DNA from: Perca fluviatilis
Taxonomy: Eukaryota > Chordata > Actinopteri > Perciformes > Percidae
DNA: 64,000 bases
Reading direction: 5' to 3'
Assembly (NCBI RefSeq): GCF_010015445.1
Contig: NC_053114.1
Location: 46,436,019 to 46,500,018 of the forward strand
Every line of letters begins with the position of its first letter. Position 1 is the stretch's first letter. A program made the translations under genes and the position numbers. The notes under the pieces are model-generated. The model did not search any database. It had not been told where the DNA came from and saw only the letters and a program-made list of their open reading frames with translations. Below, piece after piece: positions 49,465-60,282 of this stretch.

Positions 49465-50035
49465 CACCAGACTCCATGTAAATAATCAGGACTTTTAGCA
49501 TGTATAGAGCCAGCATATTTCCACCAGACTCCATGTAAATAATCAGGACTTTTAGGGTGTATAGAGCCAGCATATCTCCACCAGACTCAATATAAATAAT
49601 CAGGACTTTTAGCGTGTATAGAGCCAGCATATCTCCACCAGACTCCATGTAAATAATCAGGACTTTTAGCGTGTATAGAGCAAGCATATCTCCACCAGAC
49701 TCCATGTAAATAATCAGGACTTTTAGCATGTATAGAGCCAGCATATCTCCACCAGACTCCATGTAAATAATCAGGACTTTTAGGTATCGCTAGCCCAGCA
49801 TATCTCCACCAGACTCCATGTAAATAATCAGGACTTTTAGCGTGTATAGAGCCAGCATATTTCCACCAGACTCCATGTAAATAATCAGGACTTTTAGGGT
49901 GTATAGAGCCAGCATATCTCCACCAGACTCAATATAAATAATCAGGACTTTTAGCGTGTATAGAGCCAGCATATCTCCACCAGACTCCATATAAATAATC
50001 AGGACTTTTAGCGTGTATAGAGCCAGAATATTTCC
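49465..50035. repeat. 57-bp minisatellite, about 10 copies
   Basis: Unit CTCCATGTAAATAATCAGGA + CTTTTAGCGTGTATAGAGCC + AGCATATCTCCACCAGA. 57 is a multiple of 3, so the minus strand shows a 19-residue repeating frame (MESGGDMLALYTLKVLIIY); not a protein gene. One unit (49780-49800) is altered. Confidence 0.95.
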
Positions 50036-50039
50036 AAGA

Positions 50040-51660
50040 TGGCTTTTGATTTTTAGTTTCTGTCCACTTTAAATGAATTGTTTTTTGACAAAAGTACCTA
50101 CCGTTGACGTTAGCTAGCGCTAGCTGATACTAGCGATTTCTAGTCTGCAATATATTTTGGGCTTCATTTAATAGACATAACCTGTTGTAGTACACAATCA
50201 TATGTGTATTGTTTTGATTACAATACTTTACGTTGCCTATTTATATCTATTTATTTCTATTTCTCACCGTTAATCCCCATGTACAGCATCACCAGGGGGC
50301 GCCATGGTTGTTGATGTGTGTAACTGGGAGCCCAACGATCTGGTACCAGTTCACGGGAGTAAGTTTGGGGTTTTACTGCCGTTACAGGGCACTTTCACAG
50401 GGAGAAGGTTGCGTTGAGTTACGGGGTTGCCTGGAACGCAGCATAAATCAAGTTGTTTTATTTTGAAAATCTCTGGCAGGAAGCAGTACTCTGTCTCTCT
50501 GTAAACACTATGTGTGTGCAGCAGTGTGCAGAGTCTCTCCTGATAATCATTTCATTATTACGGGAAAGATTCAATACGTTAATACTTCTTTATGCTCCGT
50601 AATCAATGAATTATGTAAGCTCTCTTCTTCTCTATGTCTTTTTCATGTTGAACTTTACAAGCTTATTACTTCCAGTAATCTTTACTTCATAACTGGATAC
50701 TTTCTACGACTTTGATGAACTTTTACTGAAGTTCCGTAATGCTACACTTTCCACCTCACCTTTTAACAAGATATTTTAACCCTCCCACTCAAATTCAAAA
50801 AGTTTCTGTATCAGATATTTGGGCTTCTTTGAACCAAATTGTCAAAAAACATAATAATCTGGATGGTTCCATACAACGCTCTACGTTCAGTGCACTAGTT
50901 TCATTGAATTTGGGGGGTTTATTAAATTTATTGGATTTGAAAAAACAAATTGATAAAAGAACGTTGAAAAAAGTGACAAAAATGCCAGAAAAAAACTAAA
51001 AAAACTTCAAAAGTGCCGAAAAAAAACGACAAAAAAAGTAACCAAAACTTTGGGAAAAGCAACAAAAAGTATAGAAAAAAATAATAAAAAATTTGTGAAT
51101 TTCAAATTTTGACCCGGAAAAAACTAAAAGTTGCATATTAGACAGGAAGATACGGAGCCCCTAACAGGACGTGATAAAAAACAAATCAAAAGTTTAGTTT
51201 CATGTGCTCACATGATTTTTTTTTGCTCACGTCCTCTTAGGGACTCCGTAGGAAGACAAGACAAGGGTTAAGCGACAAAAAAACTAAAAAAAGCTTCAAA
51301 GAAATGATAAAAAAGCAAAAAGAAAATGTTAAAATTTCGAAAAAAGGGACAAAAATGTAAAAATAGAAAAAACGTCAAAAAGACAAAAGACAAAAAAAAA
51401 GAGACAAAAGTTGAAAAAAAAAGTTAAAATGGGCTAAAGATATAAAAACAGAAAGGTTGTGAAACTGTTTCTGTTATTTATAATCTTCTCAGTTAGTAAA
51501 CTTCTGTTCTTTGATTCGTTTAAATGTGTTTTCAACGCTTCACACATTTTGGGGAGCTTTTGACGCTCGCTAATCTAGCTGTGAAAATAAACAGCTGTTA
51601 ATACACAGATGTTTCTTAGAGTACTTACATATATCTGAATACTTCTTCCACCAGCTGGTT
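50040..51660. other. Upstream region of the galanin receptor, no exon assigned
   Basis: Open frames at 50233-50999 have no known domain. 50440-50545 is a diverged copy of the sequence just upstream of receptor exon 1 (see next entry). 50990-51440 is A-rich with many GACAAAAA runs. Confidence 0.35.
50440..50545 (+). repeat. Diverged copy of the receptor's 5' flank
   Basis: ATAAATCAAGTTGTTTTATT, GGCAGGAAGCAGTACTCTGT, CTGTAAACAC and GCAGCAGTGTGCAGAGTC parallel 51955-52041 (GTAAATCAAGGTGTTTTACT, ACAGGAAGCAGTACTCTGTG, TGTAAACTG, GCAGCAGTGTTCAGAGTC). Possibly a duplicated leader exon or promoter part. Confidence 0.65.
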
Positions 51661-51663
51661 ACA

Positions 51664-52015
51664 TCTCCTGTCAGTAAATCAAGGTGTTTTACTCTGAAAG
51701 TCCCTGACAGGAAGCAGTGCTCCGTTTCAGTAAATCAAGGTGTTTTACTCTGAAAGTCCCTGACAGGAAGCAGTGCTCCGTGTCAGTAAATCAAGGTTTT
51801 TTACTCTGAAAGTCCCTGACAGGAAGCAGTGCTCTGTGTCAGTAGATCAATGTTTTTTACTCTGACAGTCCCTGACAGGAAGCAGTGCTCTGTGTCAGTA
51901 AATCAAGGTGTTTTACTCTGAAAGTCCCTGACAGGAAGCAGTGCTCTGTGTCAGTAAATCAAGGTGTTTTACTCTGAAAGTCCCTGACAGGAAGCAGTAC
52001 TCTGTGTCTGTGTAA
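51664..52015 (+). repeat. 55-bp minisatellite directly upstream of galr1 exon 1
   Basis: Six copies of GTCAGTAAATCAAGGTGTTT + TACTCTGAAAGTCCCTGACA + GGAAGCAGTGCTCTGT. The last copy runs into the sequence leading to the start codon at 52068, so the unit is derived from the gene's own 5' flank or leader. Confidence 0.92.
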
Positions 52016-52067
52016 ACTGTCTGCAGCAGTGTTCAGAGTCCCGACTCAGCTGCAGGACGGCTCTGAC

Positions 52068-52259
52068 ATGCTGCTGCCTGGAAACGGTGAAGTCCCTGAG
52101 TCTAACCGGTCCAGAGCAGAACTCGGGTCCGAACCCGGGTCAGAACCCGGGGAAGGGTTTGAACCCGGGCCAGAGGCGCTGATTGTTCCGGTGGTGTTCG
52201 GGCTGATCTTTGTGCTGGGGCTGCTGGGAAACTCTCTGGTGATGCTGGTGATCGGGAAG
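52068..52259 (+). CDS. galr1: galr1 exon 1: N terminus and TM1
   Basis: 64 codons from the ATG at 52068 to donor GAAG/GTAATT. The tail before TM1 is Glu/Gly/Pro-rich ([16 protein letters not shown]), itself a small DNA repeat. The frame is open further upstream without another ATG, so this ATG is the best start. Confidence 0.85.
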
Positions 52260-55200
52260 GTAATTCTTATTTATATTTACACTTTATAAAATATGTTTTA
52301 AAGAGAAGTTTTCATCTTCGACAATAATTTCACTTCATAAAAAATGTTTAACATGATATTCAGGGCACTCAACCAACCCTCGGGGGAAAGATTTTGGCCA
52401 TAAAAGCCCAAATGAGAATCATAATCAGCTTCATTGGCCAGGTTAGGTAGACAAACAAGGAATTTGACTCCGGTTAATCTTTGCTGTCTAAGTACAACAC
52501 TCACTTAACATATAAGACTAAAATCAGAAAGGACAGTAAGAAATCTAAAAAATACTGTTAAATATACAGTTTAACAATACAATAGAATTTACAAATTTAA
52601 TAAAAATATACAATAACAATTAACACAATTAACAATAACAAGAGAGTTAAGGAATAGTGCAATATGAGCATAGTCTGAGATCTAAGATTTAAATATAAAT
52701 ATAGTGCAAGTCAGTTCAGTGCATGGGTGAAATATTAATAACAATATTGTAATTGTAAAATTGAAATATGCATGAGGTAGATGAGCAGAGCAGTGTTTAG
52801 TGTAACGATGAGTGACTGCTTGGGGAAAGAAACTGTCTCTGTGTCGGCTGGCTTTAGCGAGCAGTGCCCTGTATCTCCTACCAGAGGGAAGGAGGGTGAA
52901 CAGTTTGTGACCAGGATGTGAGGCAAGGCAGCTTTATTTGTAGAGCACATTTCAGCAACAAGGCAATTCAAAGTGCTTTACATAAAACATTAAAAGCAGT
53001 TAAAAATGATTAAAAAAATTAAAATGTTAAAGAGCAGTTAAAAACGATTAAAAAAATTAAAAACAGATAAAAGACAATAAAATTGACAGTGCAGTATAAG
53101 ATCAAGTTAACTGAGTCCAACTCGGGCCTCCCAGAGGACTTGTGTTTTCTGTTGCAACTCAGGTTCCAAACCTGGCCTCCCAGAGGACTTTACCAGTTAA
53201 CCAAGGGGTCTGCAGAGATTTTTGCTGCCCTTTTTCTGACCCTAGACCGGTAAAGGTCCTGGATGGAGGAAAGGTCAATTCCATTGATCCTCTATGCAGC
53301 CCTCATTGTCCGTTGCAGTCTGGCCCTGTCCCGTTTGGTGGCTGACCCAAACCAGACAGTGATGGAGGTGCAGATGACACTGTGTCGTTCTGGATGATGA
53401 GGGGAGGGGGGAGTTCTCCTAAATTCCACTGTCATCTCTCATAACTCCAGGCGGTTCTGACTGCTCCATTGGACCAGCTGTTCCACCTCCTATCTGTAAG
53501 CAGACTCATCACCATCAGGGATCAAACCAATGACGGTGGTGTCATCTGCAAACTTCAGGAGTTTTACAGACGGGTTCTTTGAGGTGCAGTCATTGGTGTA
53601 GAGCAGGGCTCTTCAACATTTTTTTAGGCAAATGACCCCTTCACTGAAAGAGAGACGGAGCAGGGAACCCCTACTATATATATCGTATAAAATTTAGTTG
53701 CTTATTATACTGGACCTACAGTAACATGTAGGGTGGCCTAAAGCCTTTACACATACCTTTTTACGGTGCATACAATACTAATATAAGCTTTTAAAATAAA
53801 AACAATGTTGGCATATTCATATATTTATACATCATGTTTTAATTTTAAAATGTGGCACAGTAAATCCTTAACTGTATCTGTAGATGGCTACCTTGTCTAT
53901 AGTCCACATGAAAAAATATCGTTACTAATAATATGTCAGATTCATGAGTATGTATATTTTCAGGCATATTTTTTTTAAAACTATGGAACATTAATTTGGC
54001 GGCCTCCCTGCAGCCAGTTTGAGGACCCCCTAGGGGTCCTGGACTCCCTGTTGAAGATCTCTGGTGTAGAGGGAGAAGAGCAGCAGGGAGAGGACACACC
54101 CCTGTGGGGCACCGGTGCTGATGGACCAGGTTTTGAATGAAATGCTTCCCAGCTGATGATCCACTGACAGGTGGAGGCAGGCTCTGAGAACTGGGTGAGC
54201 TTCTGATGTAGGAGTTCAGGAATGACGGTATTGAACACCGAGCTGAAGTCCACAAACAGGATCCTGGCATACGTCCCTGGGGAGTCGAAGTGGTGCAGGA
54301 TATATTGCAGTCCCATGTTGATAGCATCATCCGCAGACCTGTTTGCCCTGTAGGCAAACTACAGGGAGTCCAGCAAGGGTCCTGTGATGTCCTTCGGGTG
54401 GCTCAACACCAGTCTTTCAAAGGATTTCATGACCACAGACATCAGGGCGACAGGCCTGTAGTCATTTAATCCTGTGATGGAGGGATTTTTGGGGACTGGG
54501 ATGATGGTGGAGCGTTTGAAGCACTTCACACAGCTCCAGGGACCAGACCCACTACTGTAGGCCTTCTCTTTGGCTTGGCGCAGTTTCCTAAGATTAGGAG
54601 TGAACCAAGGGTCTTGGTTTGCACACAGATGTCCTCGCAAAATCTGATGTAAGAAGTTACAGTGTCAGCGAGGTCACTGAGGTTTTTGAAGCTGCAGCTT
54701 CAAAAACGCTCCAGCCAGTGCAGTCAAAGCAAGGCATTCTTTAAAACTGTGTAACGGTGGTCTAGTGTGTTTTTGTCCCTGGTGGGAATCTTAAGGAGTT
54801 CCTGATTGAGTTTGGCACTGTTAAAATCCCCAACAATAATGACGAGAGAGTCCGGGTGTTTTTTCTCTGTGTCTGTTATCTGGTCGGCTAGCTGTTGTAG
54901 CGCGTCTGCTACACAGGCTTGTGGTGGTATGTAAACACTGACCATAACAAACGAGGAAAACTCCCGCGGAGAAAAGAAGGGCTTACAGTTTATGAAGAGA
55001 GTCTCTAAGTCAGGGCTGCATGTCTTTTTCAGCACTTTGGTATCTGTACACCAACCTTTGTTTAAATAGAAGCAGATTCCTTCGCCCAACCATCTTGTCA
55101 GTGATTGGCTGGAACGTGGCTTGTTGTATTTTGGTGTATCTAGCTCTGGGGAGCTTATTCCCCGGAGTCCTTATGTTTTTGTTTTCGCCTAGCATGTTTC

Positions 55201-58200
55201 CTTGGATTAGGGTGGCACCAAAATCATGGTGGCAGCTGTCGCCGTGGTCCTCTCTACGCCCTGCTATGCTCTGCGGTGCCCTGCAGTGTCCTGCTGCATC
55301 CTGTAACACCCTGCCGTGCCCTGCTACGCCATGAACTACTACAACTACTATTTCTAGTCACTGATTCATCATCTTTATTGTGACTATTATTGCCACTGTT
55401 CATCAACCCCCCAAACGGCACCGCCTACCAAGAGCCTGGGTCTGTCCCGTCAGACACCGCCTACCAAGAGCCTGGGACTGTCCCGTCAGACACAACCTAC
55501 CAAGAGTCTGGGTCTGTCCCAGGTTTCTTCCTGAGAGGGAGTTTTTCCTCACCACTGTTGCACTGAATGCTTGCTCTTGGGGGAATTACTGGAATTGTTG
55601 GGTCTTTGTAAATTATAGAGTGTGGTCTGGACCTACTCTATCTGTAAAGTGTCCTGAGATAACTCTGTTATGATTGTTATGATTTTATACTATAAATAAA
55701 ATTGAATTGAATTGCACAGTTTGTCGTCAAACTTTCAGTCAGCACCTTGGTGCTTCTGGAAAACATTGTTAACCAGATATTTTCCCTTCATCCCCAGGCG
55801 AAGTACAGCATTGGTGGCGGGAAACGCGGCCCCAGCAGCCCGACCAACATCTTTGTGGTTAACCTGAGCGTGGCAGACCTCGGCTTCCTGCTGTTCTGCG
55901 TGCCGTTCCAGGCTACTGTGTACTCGCTGCCCCAGTGGGTGTTCGGTGGCTTTGTGTGCACGTTCAGCCACTACGTCTCCTCCGTCAGCATGCTGGTGAG
56001 CATCTTCACGCTGGCCGCCATGTCTGTGGACCGCTACATCGCTGTGGTTCTCTCCCAGAAGCCTCGGCGTTGCATGCGGAGCCGCCGGAACGCTCTGGCC
56101 AGCATCGCCATGATCTGGGCGCTGTCGGCGGCGTGCTCGGTGCCGGTAGCCCAGCACCAGATCCTCATCGACTATCCCAGCGGCACCAACAGCACCTACT
56201 GCTGGGAGCACTGGGAGTCCAGAGCTGCCAAACGCAGTTACAAGGTGGTGGCGCTGTTGCTAGGATACGTGCTGCCGCTGCTGCTCATCTGCTGCTGCTA
56301 CGCCAGGGTCAGTGCCAAAACATCTGCTAAAACATCTGCATTTAACAAGAAACATCTGCTGCTGCTACGCCAGGGTCAGTGCTAAAACATGTGCATTTAA
56401 CAAGAAACATCTGTTGCTGCTATGCCAGGGTCAGTGCCAAAGCATCTGCTAAAACATCTGCATTTAAAGGACAATTCTGTCGTTCGACTGGTCATGACTG
56501 TTTTCCAAGATGGCGCCTGCTTGTATACGTGAACGCTACTGTCTTTATAATCTATCTTTTTAATAAATTGACTGTACACTTACAAAGTTCTCAATGCTTC
56601 GGTTTACATGTAGGGCCCCTCATTATGCTACCATGGAAGTGTGGTGATATTTTGAGCCTTGTTAATGGTGTAAAAATAGAGATTTACCATCATTTACCAC
56701 AATTACAGAAAAGTGAAACGGGAGATCGTTCTGGGCAGCTGGGAGATGTTCTGCCGCTGCACAACCGTCCTAGCCGTCCCGGCCAGAGATTCCCCCGGCA
56801 ATCCCCCCCACACCCGTCTCTCAGCCTGGTTGAGTAGCTAGCTAGCGTTACAACAAACCCCGCCCACCCGGTGTTGAAACCATCCAAAAGGTGACATTGA
56901 CATGCAAAATATTTTGTGTTTTAGCTGCTGGCTAATGTTAGCTTGCTGGCTCACTAGCTAACTGGTCAGCTAACAATAAATATCAAATAAAGAAAAACAT
57001 AATTATGTTGGGGGAAATGCAGCTATTTTATTAGAATAACATGAATAAATATTACTAAACGTAACGTGAATAACCTTGAATGGGGTAAACTCGTCCGTGA
57101 ACAGATGCAATCGAACCAGCGATGGTGTTTAACACTAAAAGCTATAACTCCCATAATTCCACACAACTTCCCAACATCATCAAAAGTCTGTGTTTACCAT
57201 ACATTGTTTTAGTCAAGGGGGTAAGCCTCTCTGCAGAACTCCAACCTCCTATGGAGCCATTTTGATGCTACCAAACCACTTCAACCCCCCTCTAGCATCC
57301 CATTGACTCCCATTCATTTTGGCGCCACTTTGACAGCGAATAACTTTACATCTGAAGCGTTTAAAGACTCTATTTGTCCATTGTTTATTTCTAAAGAAAC
57401 ACGACAATGTATAAAAGGCTCCATTACCTTGTACCTCACGTTATGGCTCCGTAGCAGACGCTTTTATAAAAATAGGCTAACGATTGGGTCATAACCACGA
57501 GACTTACTGTCACACAGTAGAGGAATTACCGTATAGTACAGGAGAAGCTCACAGGCAGTTTGGACTTCCATTAGCTGTTTAGGTTTAATGACTAATGTTA
57601 ACTAGCATGTTAGTGATCAGTAATGACTAATGTTAACTAGCATGTTAGTGATCAGTAATTAGCCTGTGCCTATGTTATCTCCTTACATATACCTACGCTC
57701 TCCGTCTCTGTAAGATTGGGAATGATTGAGATTTCTTTTGGCACAGCTACCAGAAGACTTCCAACTTTCAGACAGGTTGCTCATGTCACATCTACGTCTT
57801 CAAGCTCAGTTGGAGGCTGCTCAGTAACGCTCAGCCAGCACCGGAAAAGAGCTTCTAGTATCCTTCACTGGTCTCCGTCCAGAGACACGGGCTCTGCTGG
57901 TCCAGTTTATATATACTGTCTAAGGATTTAGTTGAGAGACTTCTAGCGGCAGAAAGTTACATATTGTATGTTGAACATGTGCTGCTGCCTCGCTAGGGTC
58001 AGTGCTAAAAACTGCTCATTCAAAAGGTTTTTATCTGGAATCCTTCCTTCTCTCCCTTTATTTCCTTTGCCTACCTCCTTTCCAGCCTATTTCCTTCCCT
58101 CTTTCCATCCTCCCTTATGCTGGGTGCACACTGGCTGCGTGGCGTGAGCGTGGCGTTTCTGTTGCGTGTCAGCTGCGTGGCGTTTTGTATGTCTTTACAT

Positions 58201-59789
58201 ACCAGAAAGGTGTCTGACGCGGCACTGCTGCTGCTGCTAGCCTTGTCTGGACACATGTATGTTTCCCATAAACATAAATATAAACTGATCTGATTACAGC
58301 AAAGACAATGTCGGCAGTATTGACGGCAAAATAGGCTCCAGAATATTTCCTTCTGGATTCACAGGTACAGTATTAGAAAATCAATAATTATTATTCTTTA
58401 TTTTTTTAATTACATTAAAGGGTTAAAATCCTGAAAATGATTGAATGTTTGGTAGTTTTGATTAGGTTACAAGTTGTTTAAGTGATTTATGAAAAAAAAG
58501 CAGAAAAAAATATTGATATATGATGATTTAATAACAGTTTTTGTGTGCGTGGACATTTTTGCCTCGAAGGTGTCGAGAGTACGTTTTTTTTAAGGAGGGC
58601 ATGAGGGTTAAAATTTAAACCTCGAGACTTTCAAACATCAACATCAACATCAACAACAACGTCATTTATTAAATGTATTTGTGTCTAAATGACATATATA
58701 CATCTTCTCGTATTCTATGTTGTCTGGAAACGCTTCCAACACGCTGGCGTGTGGTGTGAAAAATAGGCATTTGTCCTATTTTGGCACCTAAGACGTGTGT
58801 TTCACGCAGGCAGCGTGTTTACGCAGGCAGTGTGTAAGCTCTAACCTGTTAACATGGGAGCCCACATAAAAACGGACATGCCACGCAGCCGACACGCTCA
58901 CACACACACACACACAAGCACACACACACAAACACATACCCACGCCACGAAGCCAGCCTTAGTTATTCTCCGTTTACTTTCCTTCTATCCTTCCCTATGT
59001 ACTTAATTTTTTCTTTTCTTCCCTCCTTACATACTAACTTAAAAACCTACATGAAGTAGTAAAAAGTCAAACTTCTTTCATTCCAGCATGTTAAATATGA
59101 ATATGTTCTAGTGTCTTCTCTCCTCTGGGACAGGACACTGACGATCTTTGAGTTGTGGACAAAACAAGACATTTCAGGACGTAATCTTGGGCTTTTTGGG
59201 AAACACTGATCCACATTTTAGAGACCAAACACCTAATCCATTAATTCAGAATGACCATTGTTTTAGTTACAGCTGTAAACAGGATAATGTTTGACTTGCA
59301 GCTGCTGTAAAACTTAGATTAAAAACAGAGCAAAGGGCGACGGAGTCCTGATGTCATAAAATGGGTTTGAGCAAAAAAACGCACAGAGACAATCACTGAA
59401 ACTACCGGTGTGAAGTTTCAAAATCAAACACTCAGAAAGTGATTATAAAAGTTATAAATGTTCAGAGACAACTGGGTGACACCAGCGATGAAAAGTAACT
59501 AAGTACATTTACTCCAGTACTGTACTTCAGTCCAAATGTTGAGGTACTTGTACTTTACTTGAGTCATATGTTTTCATGCCACTTACACATACACACAGAC
59601 ACACACAGACACACACACACACAGACACACACACACTTTAATAACTTTATGAATAATTCGGTTTGTTTTCATTTTTCTGTGTTTTTTGTCATCTGTTCTT
59701 CACACTGTTGACATTTCTTTCAGGTTTTGTTTCATCTTCATAAAAAGATGAAGAATGTGTCCAAGAAGTCTCAGCGCTCTAAAAGAAAG
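52068..59789 (+). CDS. galr1: Galanin receptor type 1-like GPCR (partial, 3 exons)
   Basis: Class A GPCR for the neuropeptide galanin, at the plasma membrane and, in known GALR1, coupled to Gi. Exons 52068-52259, 55798-56307 and 59724-59789 join in one frame to 256 codons. N terminus with one sequon (NRS, residues 13-15), TM1 ([20 protein letters not shown]), TM2 with LSVAD, TM3 with [13 protein letters not shown] (the DRY motif), TM4 with IWALS, second outer loop with [10 protein letters not shown] (partner cysteine), TM5 with [15 protein letters not shown], then [14 protein letters not shown] of the third inner loop. The exon border after CYAR and the 66-base loop exon match GALR1; an additional intron after TM1 is not in human GALR1 as I know it. 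TM6, TM7 and the tail lie beyond 64000. Confidence 0.9.
52918..53105 (-). repeat. Nested LINE/SINE tail (GCAGCTTTATTTGTAGAGC)
   Basis: GAGGCAAGGCAGCTTTATTT, CAACAAGGCAATTCAAAGTG and CTTTACATAAAACATTAAAA, then AAAAATTAAAA-rich sequence. A frequent fish tail sequence in inverted orientation, inserted in the Rex1-like LINE. Confidence 0.6.
53604..54063. mobile_element. 460-bp hAT MITE with exact 8-bp target duplication
   Basis: Left terminus CAGGGCTCTTCAACA, right terminus inverse CAGAGATCTTCAACA; flanked by GTGTAGAG at 53596-53603 and 54064-54071. Inside: AATGACCCCTTCACTGAAAG and GGACCCCCTAGGGGTCCTGG (small palindrome). Inserted in the reverse-transcriptase part of the Rex1-like LINE. Confidence 0.88.
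55255..55715 (+). repeat. L2-type LINE 3' tail, plus strand
   Basis: GCCCTGC-type minisatellite, GCCATGAACTACTACAACTA, CATCTTTATTGTGACTATTA, three 37-bp units with CTACCAAGAGCCTGGG, CAGGTTTCTTCCTGAGAGGG, TCTGTAAAGTGTCCTGAGAT, and an end in ATAAATAAAATTGAATTGAA. Lies about 80 bases before galr1 exon 2. Confidence 0.8.
55798..56307 (+). CDS. galr1: galr1 exon 2: TM2 to TM5
   Basis: 170 codons. Acceptor TTCATCCCCAG, donor CCAGG/GTCAGT. Carries the most diagnostic segments: [48 protein letters not shown] and [15 protein letters not shown]. The donor region is repeated downstream (56308-56460). Codon usage is GC-rich compared with the surrounding repeats. Confidence 0.95.
56283..56465 (+). repeat. 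galr1: Tandem copies of galr1 exon 2 end and splice donor
   Basis: The sequence CTGCTGCTGCTACGCCAGGG + TCAGTGCCAAAACATCTGC occurs at 56289 (the exon end), about 56357 and about 56410, spaced about 50-70 bases apart. A fourth, diverged copy is at 57978-58020 (TGCTGCTGCCTCGCTAGGGT). The first carries the real donor; the others have AGGGTCAGTG too. Confidence 0.85.
56466..57960. other. galr1 intron 2, repeats only
   Basis: Includes a 35-bp unit twice (TGACTAATGTTAACTAGCAT + GTTAGTGATCAGTAA, 57588-57660) and a block at 57110-57500 with AACTCCCATAATTCC and CCCATTGACTCCCATTCATT, a style frequent in dispersed fish repeats. No exon supported. Confidence 0.4.
58118..58962. mobile_element. Non-autonomous DNA element, TTA target duplication
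   Basis: Left end GCTGGGTGCACACTGGCTGC + GTGGCGTG, right end inverse AAGGCTGGCTTCGTGGCGTG; TTA on both sides (CCTTA/TGCTGG and CCAGCC/TTAG). A 3-bp TWA duplication fits PIF/Harbinger. Contains a CA repeat near 58895-58935. No transposase. Confidence 0.5.
59490..59640. repeat. AGTAACTAAGTACATTTACTC repeat plus CA microsatellite
   Basis: GTACATTTACTCCAGTACTG and TTGAGGTACTTGTACTTTAC are the ends of a common fish hAT MITE; the CA repeat follows at 59586-59636, about 90 bases before galr1 exon 3. Confidence 0.55.
59724..59789 (+). CDS. galr1: galr1 exon 3: third intracellular loop
   Basis: 22 codons between TTTCTTTCAG and [26 protein letters not shown] followed by basic residues. Matches the short loop exon of GALR1 and keeps frame with exon 2. 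Too short to be found by length alone. Confidence 0.9.
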
Positions 59790-59934
59790 GTAAACTCTTT
59801 CTCCTCATCTCTTCCTCCTCCTCCTTTTCCTCTCTGTTTGTAGTGATGAAGATGAAATACGCTGGACTTAAGGCCACTTCAAAAATAAGTTTTAAAAAAC
59901 ACTGAATGCAAATTGTTTCTGATCTGCAGAGATA

Positions 59935-59974
<40 letters not shown>
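59935..59974. repeat. ATG/CAT trinucleotide microsatellite
   Basis: About 13 GAT/ATG units; a poly-histidine frame on the minus strand is an artefact. Confidence 0.95.
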
Positions 59975-60109
59975 CAGGATGTTTCCTGTTGCAGCTGCTG
60001 TTTGATCAACAACTCTCCATAATTCAGACAATCAGACAGTTCACACCTTCATCATCACCATCATCATCGTTAGACCCGCTAAAGATAAATAAAGTTTTTT
60101 TTTAAGATA

Positions 60110-60282
60110 CATTTTTTATTATTTTTATATATTTTTGTTATTGGATTCAATATTACATATTTCATTTTGCCTTATGGCCTGGGCTAACGGTTCAAGAGAG
60201 ATCACAAATAGCATGGGAGATCCCTGTCTCGAGCACGGTGCGATGGGGAATGGCTGAGAATGCAGGCCATTGGTTGAGACTA
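60110..60282 (-). pseudogene. L1-type LINE, right-hand RT piece
   Basis: On the minus strand: VSTNGLHSQPFPIAPCSRQG, then SPMLFVISLEPLAQAIRQNE, the RT segment normally following TLYxNPTA in L1-clade ORF2. It is separated from that preceding part (63960-63552) by the DNA element at 60283-63549. Confidence 0.8.

Larger units (their letters stand above)
52425..55254 (-). pseudogene. Rex1/CR1-like LINE, interrupted and decayed
   Basis: Minus strand, inside galr1 intron 1. Endonuclease part 55089-54724 ([43 protein letters not shown]). Linker/RT start 54640-54359 ([33 protein letters not shown]). RT 54316-54070 ([17 protein letters not shown]). RT end about 53345-53240, tail at 52425 with the inverse of CAATGAAGCTGATT. 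Broken by frameshifts, a nested MITE (53604-54063) and another repeat tail (52918-53105). No long frame survives. Confidence 0.8.

Noticed and set aside
49454..49990. Repeating MESGGDMLALYTLKVLIIY protein
   Set aside because: 57-bp minisatellite with unit length divisible by 3; no start context, partner exon or domain.
53981..54357. Continuous 111-170-codon frames as a single gene
   Set aside because: They run across the border of the nested hAT MITE into the Rex1-like reverse transcriptase; the join is an insertion artefact.
55735..56211. 158-codon minus-strand frame opposite galr1 exon 2
   Set aside because: Antisense shadow of a GC-rich coding exon; Arg/His/Gln-rich with no family.
59779..60012. 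Poly-histidine minus-strand frame
   Set aside because: Trinucleotide microsatellite; overlaps the start of galr1 intron 3.
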